Assembly: GCA_016715075.1 (NCBI GenBank) | Contig: JADKBK010000017.1 | Location: 21,986-85,985 of the forward strand | DNA: 64,000 nucleotides | From: Bacteroidales bacterium | Lineage (GTDB): Bacteria; Bacteroidota; Bacteroidia; Bacteroidales; VadinHA17 | Direction of reading: 5' to 3' | Shown here: positions 38,132 to 47,415 of the stretch, in pieces | How positions within the stretch are numbered: position 1 is the stretch's first letter | Layout: every line of letters starts with the position of its first letter | The notes under the pieces: model-generated | Told to the model about the DNA's origin: nothing | Seen by the model: the letters and a program-made list of their open reading frames with translations, nothing else | The model's database searches: none | Position numbers and translations under genes: made by a program

Positions 38132-38890
38132 TTATTTTGTTTTACTGTCAAGGCTGCCAAATACTCTCTGCAGTATCGGGGATATCCTCGCTGATACATT
38201 TTTCCTTATCTTAAGCTCTTCCAGTTCAACCTTTACAAACATTCCGTTCAATGCTTTATTAGTGAGATAATCATCAAGGTCCGTATTAACAGGCTTTAGA
38301 TTTGCCAGCCTGCCTGCCACGGAATTTGCGATCATATTCCATTTACCGGTAAGGGTGACCCAGGAATCTTTTGTTGAGAGTGATCCGACTATTTTTTTCT
38401 CAGTTGAAGCAGCAATTTTAGGTTTATATAAGGCATACAATTCATTGTATGTAGTCTGTCTGAGGTACTGTGTGGCAGCATTATCGGCGCCGTTAAGGAT
38501 ATTGAAAGCATCCCTCAGAGTCATCTGTTTTATACTGCCAACAAAAATCGGAGCGGCCTCCTTTGCAGCATCTTCTGCCGCTCTGTTGATCCGCAGGACA
38601 ACATCCTGTACCAGTTTATCGCCACCCGGGATTTTTGAAATATTATCAATAATGATTCTTGCATCATCGGGCAACAGAATTTTGACTGTCGCATCACCAA
38701 AATAACCATCCTGAGCTCCGAGTATGCCAGCCGAGTTTTTTGCACCGGTAATAAGCGCCTCCTTCAATCCGTTCACTACTTCATCTTCTGTAAGGGGAAG
38801 AGGACCCGTAGTCTTCAGAAGGTTCTGCATTTCAGCACATCCGGTCGATATCATGATCAGTGTACAGAATATCAAGAATTGAGATCTCAT
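38132..38890 (-). CDS. DUF4197 lipoprotein
   Basis: 252 aa. The signal peptide ends in the lipobox MISTGC (Cys18), so the protein is a lipoprotein. The mature part is alpha-helical and matches DUF4197: GLKEALITGAKNSAG, FGDATVKILLPDDAR, TLRDAFNILNGADNAATQYL, and a C-terminal ALNGMFVKVELEELKIRKN. Function unknown. First gene of a likely pair with the GNAT-like gene. Confidence 0.85.
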   Translation of the reverse strand: MRSQFLIFCTLIMISTGCAEMQNLLKTTGPLPLTEDEVVNGLKEALITGAKNSAGILGAQDGYFGDATVKILLPDDARIIIDNISKIPGGDKLVQDVVLRINRAAEDAAKEAAPIFVGSIKQMTLRDAFNILNGADNAATQYLRQTTYNELYALYKPKIAASTEKKIVGSLSTKDSWVTLTGKWNMIANSVAGRLANLKPVNTDLDDYLTNKALNGMFVKVELEELKIRKNVSARISPILQRVFGSLDSKTK

Positions 38891-39138
38891 ATCAAATAAT
38901 TTAATGATTAAAATGAGCTTGTCTCAAAGCTCTCCATATTAGGTTAACCCCTAAATCCCCCAAGGGGGACTTTCTTATAATCAGCACTTATCTATACTCC
39001 CCTTTCGCCTTCACGTAGCCGCTTCGGCGGAGCAAGGCCGGGGGGCAGGGGGTATAAAAAAAGAGCTTATGAAACAGCTTCGTAATTCCTATGCAAGATA
39101 GGAAATAAGTCTTAAGTCACAATGCATGCAGATGACTG

Positions 39139-39810
39139 TCAGCTGACAGTTGGCAAAAGAGCATTTGAAATCAGCAGATCTTCGGGATTGGTGATCTTTA
39201 TATTCTCCCTGTTGCCTTCTATAAGATTAATCTTTACACCCATATCTTCTAGGACAGTGGCATCATCAGAGTATTCAGGTTTATAATCCTGCTGATAGGC
39301 TTTCTTTATGAGCTCTGCAACGAAGACCTGAGGTGTCTGGATCTGCTTCACATGGAAGCGGTCAACAGGCTTATTCCCGTTTTCGGTGAGTATCCTTAGT
39401 GATTCCACAGGGGAGATTGAGGGAATGGCATTGCCAAGCTCTTCAGCTGCAGAGAAGCATCTTGCAATTGTATCCAGGCTCACGAAGGGTCTTACGCCGT
39501 CGTGTATTGCAACCAACCCGGGTAAATTGACAAACTTAAGCCCGTTCTTTACAGAATGGAATCTTGTTGAGCCTCCCCGTACAATGGTCTGAGGAATTGA
39601 GAAGGAGTATTTCTTTTGAAGACTGATCCAATGTCTGAGCTGATTTTCAGGAAGAACGGTTATAATTTCAATTGATTCATTGAATGCCTTGAATCGTTCA
39701 ATTGTATGCATCAGCACCGGCCTGCCGGCCAGCTCAAGAAACTGCTTGGGAATCTCAGCTCCCATCCTCTTCCCGCTTCCTCCTGCAACAATCACTACAT
39801 ATAACTGCAT
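39139..39810 (-). CDS. ispD: 2-C-methyl-D-erythritol 4-phosphate cytidylyltransferase
   Basis: 223 aa MEP-pathway enzyme that couples CTP to methylerythritol phosphate for isoprenoid synthesis. The nucleotide-binding start VIVAGGSGKRMGAEIPKQFLEL, HDGVRPFVS, the substrate motif VDRFHVKQIQTPQVF and the metal site DDATVLEDMG are all intact. It is preceded and followed by short palindromic spacers and has no ispF neighbour in the window. Confidence 0.95.
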   Translation of the reverse strand: MQLYVVIVAGGSGKRMGAEIPKQFLELAGRPVLMHTIERFKAFNESIEIITVLPENQLRHWISLQKKYSFSIPQTIVRGGSTRFHSVKNGLKFVNLPGLVAIHDGVRPFVSLDTIARCFSAAEELGNAIPSISPVESLRILTENGNKPVDRFHVKQIQTPQVFVAELIKKAYQQDYKPEYSDDATVLEDMGVKINLIEGNRENIKITNPEDLLISNALLPTVS

Positions 39811-39904
39811 AAATCAGAGATTTTAACTATTAATTGTTCACCCGCTCTTAACAGAAAACCATTTGTTTTAACCGAGGGGTTGAAGATGTCAATTTTTTCT
39901 GTGA

Positions 39905-39981
39905 TACCCCTAAATCCCCCAAGGGGGACTTTTTGTAAGGCAGTGACTCAGAAAGCCCCCCCTGGGGGGTTTGGGGGTAAA
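39905..39981. repeat. paired CCCCCAAGGGGG / CCCCCCTGGGGGG palindromes
   Basis: ACCCCTAAATCCCCCAAGGG (39906) faces CCCCCCCTGGGGGGTTTGGG (39956), each palindromic itself and complementary to the other. Similar units are at 24508-24592, 33702-33778, 36914-36950, 38945-38970 with 39038-39056, and 46622-46650. They lie only between genes and may act as bidirectional transcription terminators or be mobile REP-type elements. Confidence 0.65.
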
Positions 39982-40012
39982 AACGGACTTTTTCAACAGC
40001 CCGGTTGGGCGA

Positions 40013-41665
40013 TTATTCTTTCGTGTACAAGAATCTTTTTATACTCCTCTTCGGCGTTTTTACAAATTCCTCAGGATGTATCCTGTATTTACTGACTGTC
40101 ATAAAATCAGGAAGCCTTTCATTTACCTCTTTCCTGATCTGGTCAAGAATCGGGATTAGCTGTTCCTCTGAAATATTATCCCTCTTCATCATTTCATAAT
40201 CAGGACATATCAGTCCGATCAACTTGTTGTCTTCTGAGATAACAAGTGATTCCATAATATAGTTCTTGTTATTTATGACAGATTCAATTTCTTCAGGATA
40301 AATATTTTTACCTGAAGGACCGAGAATCATACTTTTGCTCCTTCCCTTAATGAAAATATTTCCCTCTTTATCTATGACTCCCAGGTCGCCCGTATGCATC
40401 CATCCTTTACTGTCGATCATCTCACTTGTGGCTTTGTCATTCTTGTAGTACCCTGTCATAACATTTTCCCCTCTGAGGATGATCTCGCCTACTATATTCT
40501 CAGGATCAGGGGAATCAATTGTTACTTCAAGAGTATCCACTGCTCTGCCTGATGCTCCAAGCTTTGTTGTATCCCATGAGGCATAGCTGATAAGCGGGCC
40601 GCATTCCGTCATTCCATAACCGACGGTAAATTTGAATCCTATTTTCTTGAAGAATTTTTCTGCATCAGCATTAAAGGCTGCTCCACCGATGACGATCTCA
40701 TGAAATTTACCGCCGAAAGTAACTGTCAGTTTTTCCCTTATCTTCTTATATAAAATTTTATTTATTCCGGGAATAGCAAGCAGGAACTTCATTTTGGGTT
40801 TGTCAATAACCGGAAGAAGCTGCTTCTTGAAAATTTTCTCAATCACAAGCGGAACCGAGAGTATCAGTGTGGGCTTTATTTCATTAAAAGCCTGTATCAG
40901 TATCTGTGGTGAAGGGGTCTTGGTGAGAATTGTTATATGGCAGCCGATTGTAAACGGAAAAAGAAATTCAAATGCACAGCCATAAGTGTGTGCAAGAGGC
41001 AGGAATGAAACCAGGGGATCACCTGATTTAAGAGGCATATGATTCTGTGCAAACCTTACATTACATGCCAGACTATTATGAGTTATCATCACACCTTTTG
41101 AAAAACCTGTTGTCCCTGAGGTATAACTGATAACTGCAAGGTGATCATTGGTGATATCGGAGAATTTGATATCCTCTTTTCTCAGCACAGGATAAGCTTT
41201 CGAAAATCTCTCATCCAGATGGCTGAAGCTCTCGCTAAATGCTGGTGCAACAGAAGATATCATCCTGAAGTCATCAAGCGAAACCGCCCCAATGATCTCA
41301 GGCATCCTGTCCAGCTCAAAACTCTCGTAGATCTTATCGTCAACAAAAAGCAGCCTGGAATCGGAATGGTTGATTATGTTTATCAGATCTTCCGGCTTGA
41401 AATCAGGAAGAACAGGAACAATTACTGCCCCATAGGTTACAGTTGCCAGGTATGTGATGCACCAGTTGGCAGAATTTCTGCCCACCAGGGCAACTTTATC
41501 TCCCTCCCTGATGCCTGATTCTCTGAACAGGGAATGAAATTTCAGGATCTTTTCAGCAATATCCTTGTATGAATACTCCTTCTCCCTGTAATTTGACAAA
41601 GCTTCAATTTCCCAGTTATTCCTGATACTTTGTTCGATATACCCTATTAATCTTTCGTTGATCAT
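40013..41665 (-). CDS. AMP-dependent acyl-CoA synthetase / long-chain fatty acid-CoA ligase
   Basis: 550 aa adenylating enzyme. The P-loop-like motif ISYTSGTTGFSKGVMITH, the GYGMTECGPLISYA motif, and the hinge TGDLGVIDKEGNIFIKGRSK with C-terminal KTPKRSIKRFL are intact. It activates a fatty or aromatic acid to the CoA thioester; the cytosolic FadD-like group is most likely. No neighbouring beta-oxidation genes, so substrate class is inferred only from overall similarity. Confidence 0.88.
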   Translation of the reverse strand: MINERLIGYIEQSIRNNWEIEALSNYREKEYSYKDIAEKILKFHSLFRESGIREGDKVALVGRNSANWCITYLATVTYGAVIVPVLPDFKPEDLINIINHSDSRLLFVDDKIYESFELDRMPEIIGAVSLDDFRMISSVAPAFSESFSHLDERFSKAYPVLRKEDIKFSDITNDHLAVISYTSGTTGFSKGVMITHNSLACNVRFAQNHMPLKSGDPLVSFLPLAHTYGCAFEFLFPFTIGCHITILTKTPSPQILIQAFNEIKPTLILSVPLVIEKIFKKQLLPVIDKPKMKFLLAIPGINKILYKKIREKLTVTFGGKFHEIVIGGAAFNADAEKFFKKIGFKFTVGYGMTECGPLISYASWDTTKLGASGRAVDTLEVTIDSPDPENIVGEIILRGENVMTGYYKNDKATSEMIDSKGWMHTGDLGVIDKEGNIFIKGRSKSMILGPSGKNIYPEEIESVINNKNYIMESLVISEDNKLIGLICPDYEMMKRDNISEEQLIPILDQIRKEVNERLPDFMTVSKYRIHPEEFVKTPKRSIKRFLYTKE

Positions 41666-41775
41666 AGATTTGAGTTTTAAATCACCGGTAATATTTACGA
41701 TAAAGTTAAAAACTGCAGGTTAAGTAATCATTTTCTGATTGCATACATGCTGTTTCAATTGTGACCCTGATCTTA

Positions 41776-42162
41776 TCATATAAAATACATCACAAGAATT
41801 GACACAATTGACAGAACATTAATAATTGTAAAAAAATAGTTATAACCTTCACGCTTCTTGGCAAACTGGCCCAGTTTCCTTGCAAAAACGCCTATTGTGG
41901 GAACAAATAGGACGATGAGAAATGCAAAAAATTCAACACCGACAAACACTTTTTCCAGGCCGCCTTCAACAAGGGCTGAAAGGTAAACGATAACCAGTAA
42001 GATAAGAAGGTAAAGAAGGTAACTGGCTTTCAGAAGTAATGTTGAGATCAGTCTTCGCTTATGAAGCTGGTGAGGCTTTAGGTAAGCATATGCCAAAGAA
42101 AATACGATTATAATAAAGACTATACCAAGAATATGATTTAGTATCGCATTGAAATTAGCCAT
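41776..42162 (-). CDS. small four-helix membrane protein
   Basis: 128 aa with four hydrophobic segments. A GTG at 42187-42189 overlaps the ROK stop by four bases (GTGA) and would add nine residues; ATG at 42160-42162 gives MANFNAILNHILGIVF and looks more natural. No family recognised. It is the last gene of the amino-sugar operon, but a transport role cannot be read from such a small protein. Confidence 0.5.
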   Translation of the reverse strand: MANFNAILNHILGIVFIIIVFSLAYAYLKPHQLHKRRLISTLLLKASYLLYLLILLVIVYLSALVEGGLEKVFVGVEFFAFLIVLFVPTIGVFARKLGQFAKKREGYNYFFTIINVLSIVSILVMYFI

Positions 42163-42185
42163 ATCTGCCGGAAAAATTTTACAGA

Positions 42186-43157
42186 TCACGATTCCTTAAT
42201 TGACCATATGAGTGAACTGGCTCCCAGAACAGCTGCATTCTGGGTGCTTAATTCCGAAGCCAGAAGCTTAACTTTGTCTTTGTATATGCTCAGCAGATTT
42301 TCCTCCATATACTCCTTGGCAGGTTCAAATATCAGATCCTTTGCCAGGGCCAGGCCTCCGAACAGGAATATTGCCTCCGGATTTGTATGGGCCACCACAT
42401 CGGCCAGTTTGAAACCAAGCATCTGCCCGGTGTGTTTAAATGCCCGTATGGCAATATAGTCGCCGCGTACCGCTGCATCATGTATAATCTTGGCATCAAG
42501 TTCATCAAAGCTATACTTTCTGAGCTCACTCGGGGCATTGCTGTCGGCCATTATCTTAAGCAGTGACCTTTTAAGTCCTGTTGCCGAAACATAAGTCTCC
42601 AGACATCCTTTCCGGCCGCATCCGCAGTCACGGTTGGAGGGACCCGGACGAATGGCAGTGTGTCCTATTTCACCGGCAAATCCGTCATGTCCGTAAACAA
42701 GCTTCCCGTCAATTACAAATCCGCTTCCCAGTCCTGTTCCCAGAGTAATAACAACGAAATTTTTCATCTCCTTGGCGCCGCCGTAGATCATCTCTCCGAC
42801 AGCAGCCGCATTGGCATCGTTGGTGACTATAACAGGCAGATCGGTATGTCTTTTGAAAATGTCAGCAACAGGGACAATCCCCTTCCAGGGCAACCCTGCA
42901 GCATGTTCTATAGTTCCCTTATTGATGTTTCCCATGGGTGCGCCAATGCCAAAACCGACAACATTTATGCTGTTGCCGATTTTCTGGCTCGTGACCAGAA
43001 TTTTTTCGTACAATGCCGCTACAAATACTTCTATTTCATCATATTGAGATGTCTTGAAAGTATCCTCTCCAAGTATAGTGCCTGATCTGTCAACAAAACC
43101 GAATACGGTATTTGTTCCACCGATATCAATTCCGACTGCTACATCTTTCTTTGCCAT
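42186..43157 (-). CDS. ROK family sugar kinase (glucokinase / N-acetylhexosamine kinase-like)
   Basis: 323 aa. N-terminal phosphate loop GIDIGGTNTVFGFVD, the catalytic TNDANAAAVGE segment, and the ROK zinc site GH..CGCGRKGCLETY are present. Enzymes of this type phosphorylate glucose, glucosamine, GlcNAc or ManNAc at C6 using ATP. It resembles the second ROK kinase at 47.4 kb throughout, so they are paralogues in one gene cluster. The SIS-domain gene lies upstream after 187 bases, the small membrane protein follows with a possible overlap. Confidence 0.88.
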   Translation of the reverse strand: MAKKDVAVGIDIGGTNTVFGFVDRSGTILGEDTFKTSQYDEIEVFVAALYEKILVTSQKIGNSINVVGFGIGAPMGNINKGTIEHAAGLPWKGIVPVADIFKRHTDLPVIVTNDANAAAVGEMIYGGAKEMKNFVVITLGTGLGSGFVIDGKLVYGHDGFAGEIGHTAIRPGPSNRDCGCGRKGCLETYVSATGLKRSLLKIMADSNAPSELRKYSFDELDAKIIHDAAVRGDYIAIRAFKHTGQMLGFKLADVVAHTNPEAIFLFGGLALAKDLIFEPAKEYMEENLLSIYKDKVKLLASELSTQNAAVLGASSLIWSIKES

Positions 43158-43344
43158 AATTCAGAAGAAATTACATTTATTATAAGTAAATATACATCTA
43201 TAAATATAAAGTTAATCCAAATTCTTTAAATCCTTTATACAGCACATCAAATGATATTGCAGTCCGGGGAAGTTTTCTGATACAGACAATCCCTCCCTGA
43301 AAGGAAACACATGTTATATTAATACCCGAAATGCCTGTGCTAAA

Positions 43345-44361
43345 CTATTCCGCCAGGTATTCATTGCCAACTTTTCTCGCACGTTCAGGTTTATCCAGGT
43401 CAATTCCCAGGGAAATGCCTGTCTCAACCAGGATATTCCATCCTGCTGCAAGCTGTACATACTCAGCATATTCACCTCCATCAGGTATAATGATTGTAGG
43501 GAACATCGTCTTCTTGGTGGAGACGGCAATGATATTCATCCCGACACCTTTTACAAGACATTCGTTAAATTTCTCCTGCTCGGCAGCAAAGGGTTCAATC
43601 CATATCAGAACTTCACTCTTATCCATCACCTCTTCTATTCCATGAACTGCAAAAGTCCCTTCAAGATAATCCGATTTCTTCCTTGTGATCTCATTGGTTT
43701 TCAGGGCCAGTTCTTCTGCAACACCGGTGTTCCTTCCTGCAAAATAGATCTTGCTGGCTTTGCGTATAATATCAGTTATGCCGGCATCAATTTTAAGTGT
43801 CAGAGCCTCTTCCGTTTTTTCCGCGAATTCTTTAAGGCCATCCATCTTTACACCGTGAATTTTTCTCAGCAGTGCGTCATAAAACATACCCTGTTCAACA
43901 ACTGATTTGGTTGCTGCAACAGCATCCTCCTTTCCGCATTTCAATACATGGGTGCCATCAGCAATCTCTTCCAGCTTGGTTTTGGGATTAGCTGTCAGTC
44001 CAAATACAGCGCCATGATTCTTCTTTTTCAACGCAGTTGCCAGTCTGATCACCTCTTTTGTCTGACCTGAATTTGAAGCTGCAAAAACAGCAAAATCCTT
44101 AAGATTATACTCTTCTGCCTGGGTGCTGCCTTCTGTTGTTAATGGTTTTGAGAAATCCCATTTCAGGGAGGCCCAAATAGCCCTTTTCGCAGGAAAGATC
44201 CTGCTGCTTCCTTCGCCAGTGAGGAATAATCCTTTCCGGGATTTAGCAGCATCAGCAAATTTTGCTGCAACTCCCGGATCAAAAGCCTTTACAATAGCCG
44301 GAGTCTCCATCATTTCCCTTACAAGGGCATACCTGTTATACTTTTCCTCTTTTAAGTTCAT
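43345..44361 (-). CDS. SIS-domain sugar-phosphate isomerase/deaminase (GlmS C-terminal / GlmD-like)
   Basis: 338 aa with two SIS domains like the isomerase part of GlmS: GLFLTGEGSSRIFPAKRAIW, AASNSGQTKEVIRLATAL, TKSVVEQG in the first, and YFAGRNTGVAEELALKTNEITRKKSDYLEG with the HGIEE segment in the second. There is no glutaminase domain, so it cannot make glucosamine-6-phosphate from glutamine. Archaeal GlmD and bacterial AgaS-like enzymes of this size deaminate glucosamine- or galactosamine-6-phosphate. The deacetylase stops 5 bases upstream, which supports such a role here. Confidence 0.82.
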   Translation of the reverse strand: MNLKEEKYNRYALVREMMETPAIVKAFDPGVAAKFADAAKSRKGLFLTGEGSSRIFPAKRAIWASLKWDFSKPLTTEGSTQAEEYNLKDFAVFAASNSGQTKEVIRLATALKKKNHGAVFGLTANPKTKLEEIADGTHVLKCGKEDAVAATKSVVEQGMFYDALLRKIHGVKMDGLKEFAEKTEEALTLKIDAGITDIIRKASKIYFAGRNTGVAEELALKTNEITRKKSDYLEGTFAVHGIEEVMDKSEVLIWIEPFAAEQEKFNECLVKGVGMNIIAVSTKKTMFPTIIIPDGGEYAEYVQLAAGWNILVETGISLGIDLDKPERARKVGNEYLAE

Positions 44362-44366
44362 AGCTA

Positions 44367-45136
44367 TTACGATTTATTGATAAGAAATTCTGAAAGATCA
44401 TTCTGAACCTGTTTTTCCTTCTGAAAGCCTCCTCCAAGATGCTGCCAGTAAACCTCGGCATATTCAACACCCGCCATTTTGCCATAGTTTCTGTTCCCTT
44501 CAAGCACAAAGCCGAAGAAATCATCCATCTTATGCATATGTTTCATCAGGTCGATCTGGGAAATATGGTACCCGAGCATCTTTTTCTTGGTCTCAATTAC
44601 TGAGGTGACATCCACAAAAAATGGGGAGGAACAATCTGAGATCCCAGGGGATCAGAGAGTGTCAGCGGAGATGTGTGATAAAGAAGCGGTGTGATCTCAA
44701 CAGGTTTCTCTTTTACAGGAACTGTGTCAAGAGATGATACCATCGCTGCAGCCTCAACAATATTCGCAGTTGTCCTGTGATCGGAATGGTAATCGGTTGA
44801 GAGGTGTGTGAAAATAACTCCGGCCTTTACCTGCCTGATAAGAGAGATTACTTTTAATCTCATCTCTTTGGTATCGTATAGAAATCCATCGATACCTCCC
44901 AGGGTAAAATACTCGGCATCCAGTACAGCAGCTGCCTTTTTAGCCTCTTCATACCTTACACGGGCTGTCTCTTCCATATTCATATTGCAGCCACCCAGAT
45001 CACCTCCGGTCATGGTAGCAATCACAATTTTGTACCCTTTGTCTTTCAGCAGTTTCAGTACCCCTGCATTCCATGCCTCTGCATCGTCGGGATGAGCATT
45101 GATCGACAATGCAACTTTATTAAATTCTTTAGCCAT
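44367..45136 (-). pseudogene. PIG-L family sugar deacetylase, frameshifted
   Basis: LmbE/PIG-L zinc hydrolase that removes N-acetyl groups from GlcNAc-type sugars. Zinc motif AHPDDAEAW near the start (His15, Asp17, Asp18) and the second motif TDYHSDHRTT are intact. The frame from 45136 ends at 44597 with unrelated residues, while the conserved C-terminal part (VDVTSVIETKKKMLGYHISQ to LSEFLINKS) lies in another frame. The switch is at the A run 44616-44621 of the plus strand, which needs one more A. Restored length is about 256 aa. It sits 15 bases after the phosphofructokinase gene and 5 bases before the SIS gene. Confidence 0.85.
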
Positions 45137-45151
45137 TATTATTGATTTAGA

Positions 45152-46354
45152 TTATTTAGCAAATATTTTCTCAAGTCTGACAAATTCCGGCAGCTCTCCG
45201 GCAAGAGGTTTCATATAGTCTAAAAACAGTTGCGATACATGATTTCCTTCAGCATTAAAATAATTCGAAGGCATTGGTTTGGCTGATACAGCAACCTCCC
45301 TGAGAGGTACTTTTCCGAATTCAATTGAATATGGATTATTTGATACCCTCTTTATGCTAACCATTACACCTGTCTCTTCTGCAGCTGCCAGTTTTACAGC
45401 TTCAACTCCGCACTGGTATGCCTCTTCAAGGTCAATTGGAGAAGCTCTTACAAAATCGCACATAATAAGCGATTCTGTAATCTGAAATTCACCCCTGTAT
45501 CCGAATTCATCCACAATCATCCTGTGAAGGCTTGTGGCGACACTGGCACCACCCATGGCTCCGAATTCGGTATTGTTAAACTTGTCCTTTGTTGTTGAAG
45601 CACTTACCGGAGTGCCATCTGCATATTTCAGTCCTTCACCGCAAACAATGGATACCCATCCAATCGCCTTTATACATTTCTCAACATCCCTGAGAAATTT
45701 TTCACGACTGAAATCGAATTCCGGAGTGTAAATCAGATGAGGGGCATCGTCATCCGCTTTCCTTGCCAGTGCTGTTGCTGCAGCAAGCCAGCCGGCATCC
45801 CTGCCTATGGTCTGGTAGATAACAAATTTGTCAACCTTCTGCATGTCGCGTGCCAGAACACCTGCCTGCATAACATTCATGATATTAGACCTCGCAGCAG
45901 ATGCAAAGCCCGGGGTGTGATCGGTACCGAAAAGATCATTATCCACCGTCTTGGGAATGCCGATCCCTTTCAGTTCATATTTCTCTCCCCTGCAATAAGC
46001 CTCAACACGGTGAATTGTATCCATTGTATCATTTCCTCCGATCAGGAAAAAATACCTGATATTGAATTTCTTCAGAACACTCAGTATGACAGGAAGATCA
46101 ACCTCCTGAACCTTATGACGTGACGATCCCAATGCAGAAGACGGGGTGTGGCGTAATCCTTCAATTACTTTCCGGGGCTGACGGCCAAGATCAAAAAGCC
46201 ACTCCTTCATGAAACCTTCAATCCCAAAATTCATCCCATAGACATTTTCAATAAAGGATGAAGCGAGAGCCGACTCAATAACTCCGGCAAGGCTTGAGTT
46301 AATTACTGATGTAGGCCCTCCTGATTGTCCTATTAGTGCATTACCTTTTAACAT
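45152..46354 (-). CDS. 6-phosphofructokinase, probably pyrophosphate-dependent type
   Basis: 400 aa. N-terminal GQSGGPTSVINSSLAGV and the fructose-6-phosphate site GIPKTVDNDL (residues 132-141) mark the family. Lys135 of PKTVDND and Asp109 in GGND (106-109) are the residues that in PFP-type enzymes replace glycines of ATP-dependent PFK, so pyrophosphate is the likely phosphate donor. The preceding Asn108 instead of the common Asp is unusual. It makes fructose-1,6-bisphosphate, the logical next step after a GlmD-like deaminase, and is co-directional with the deacetylase 15 bases away. Confidence 0.88.
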   Translation of the reverse strand: MLKGNALIGQSGGPTSVINSSLAGVIESALASSFIENVYGMNFGIEGFMKEWLFDLGRQPRKVIEGLRHTPSSALGSSRHKVQEVDLPVILSVLKKFNIRYFFLIGGNDTMDTIHRVEAYCRGEKYELKGIGIPKTVDNDLFGTDHTPGFASAARSNIMNVMQAGVLARDMQKVDKFVIYQTIGRDAGWLAAATALARKADDDAPHLIYTPEFDFSREKFLRDVEKCIKAIGWVSIVCGEGLKYADGTPVSASTTKDKFNNTEFGAMGGASVATSLHRMIVDEFGYRGEFQITESLIMCDFVRASPIDLEEAYQCGVEAVKLAAAEETGVMVSIKRVSNNPYSIEFGKVPLREVAVSAKPMPSNYFNAEGNHVSQLFLDYMKPLAGELPEFVRLEKIFAK

Positions 46355-46687
46355 ATCTTTTTCTTTTATGATGCTTTGTTAAACATATACATTTTTTAAA
46401 CCTCATGAACTCATTCATGACACCTCTCTCTGGGTTCTGCCTCATCCTACCCTATCCCGGTTCTGGTCAGCCTCACCGCTCCCTCCCGTCCTGATAACTA
46501 TCGGGAGCTATCGGGACCCTCTCCCGGCTCTGTTAAACCTCACCCCTCCCGATTGCTATCGGGACCTCTCCCGGGGAGAGGGCTAAAACCCGAGTTATGA
46601 AAATCGCCTTTAATATCCTTTTTACCCCCCCTTCGGGGGGGCTGGGGGGGGTGTGTATCTACCTGGCAGATTGCTCTTTAATAAACC
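46355..46687. repeat. gene-free spacer with CCCGATAGCTATCGGG palindromes and G/C hairpin
   Basis: Repeated CTCCCGG / GATAACTATCGGGAGCTATCGGGA words (46485-46580) and a CCCCCCCTTCGGGGGGG hairpin (46622-46640) followed by a G-rich run. The hairpin followed on the minus-strand side by A/T residues could terminate transcription of the CBM9 gene or the reverse. No gene. Confidence 0.6.
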
Positions 46688-47341
46688 CTACACAAACTTC
46701 AGCACACCGAAATACCGCGGCTGATGATAATCCGGATTTTCAGTGCCCACCGGGTTCCATGTCACATAATGAGGAACCTTTAGCATATCACCGCATTTGT
46801 AAAAATTCGCCCTGAATGTTTTTCCCTTAAGCTCTTTTATTTTGTGATGAAAAAATACTTCCAGAGGGATCGCAAGTGTGATCGTCCATTCAAACTCTCC
46901 CTCTTTTTCACTTACAGGCTTATCTCCAACAGATGTCAGCCTTCTTATCTTTTTAATTATCCCGGGATTCGTCCTTGTGCTGTTGTCTCTTCCTGTTCCG
47001 GTCCCAAGCAGAGAGGTCCCGATACCATTAAATTCAAAATTATAATAAATGCCATCATCCTCAGGCGACACAAAAAATTCAACACATGAGTCTTCACATA
47101 CCATCTGGTTGGTCTCGGTCTTTTCTGCCTTGAAATAGTTCTCTTTTATATAATACTTCAGGAATATTTCGTTATCGCCATAGGCAATTGAAAGATCAAC
47201 CTGCGGCTTGTAACTGAAATCTTTCCAGTTAAGTGTATCTATATGAAGTGTCACTCCCTGATCATCCAGCCGGGATGAGATTTCTTCCATTCCCGGCAAG
47301 ACAGAATCAAAATCAATTTTTTTTATCTCAGCGATTTTCAT
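46688..47341 (-). CDS. CBM9-like carbohydrate-binding protein
   Basis: 217 aa without signal peptide. The chain matches the carbohydrate-binding family 9-like domain: DLSIAYGDNEIFLKYYIKE, CEDSCVEFFVSPEDDGIYYNFEFN, WTITLAIPLEVFF and FRANFYKCGDMLKVPHYVTW. Such stand-alone modules often occur in Bacteroidota sugar loci. The absence of a visible export signal is odd for a glycan binder; an unrecognised leader is possible. It lies between the second ROK kinase (74 bases) and the phosphofructokinase. Confidence 0.8.
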   Translation of the reverse strand: MKIAEIKKIDFDSVLPGMEEISSRLDDQGVTLHIDTLNWKDFSYKPQVDLSIAYGDNEIFLKYYIKENYFKAEKTETNQMVCEDSCVEFFVSPEDDGIYYNFEFNGIGTSLLGTGTGRDNSTRTNPGIIKKIRRLTSVGDKPVSEKEGEFEWTITLAIPLEVFFHHKIKELKGKTFRANFYKCGDMLKVPHYVTWNPVGTENPDYHQPRYFGVLKFV

Positions 47342-47415
47342 TTAATAAATGCTTTTTACTTCGGAACTTAAAGAACCAAATTTACAATAATTTTTTATTC
47401 AGCATCAATACAGGT

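Noticed and set aside
43345..44361. Glucosamine-6-phosphate synthase (glmS)
   Set aside because: The glutaminase domain is missing; only the isomerase-type SIS pair is present.
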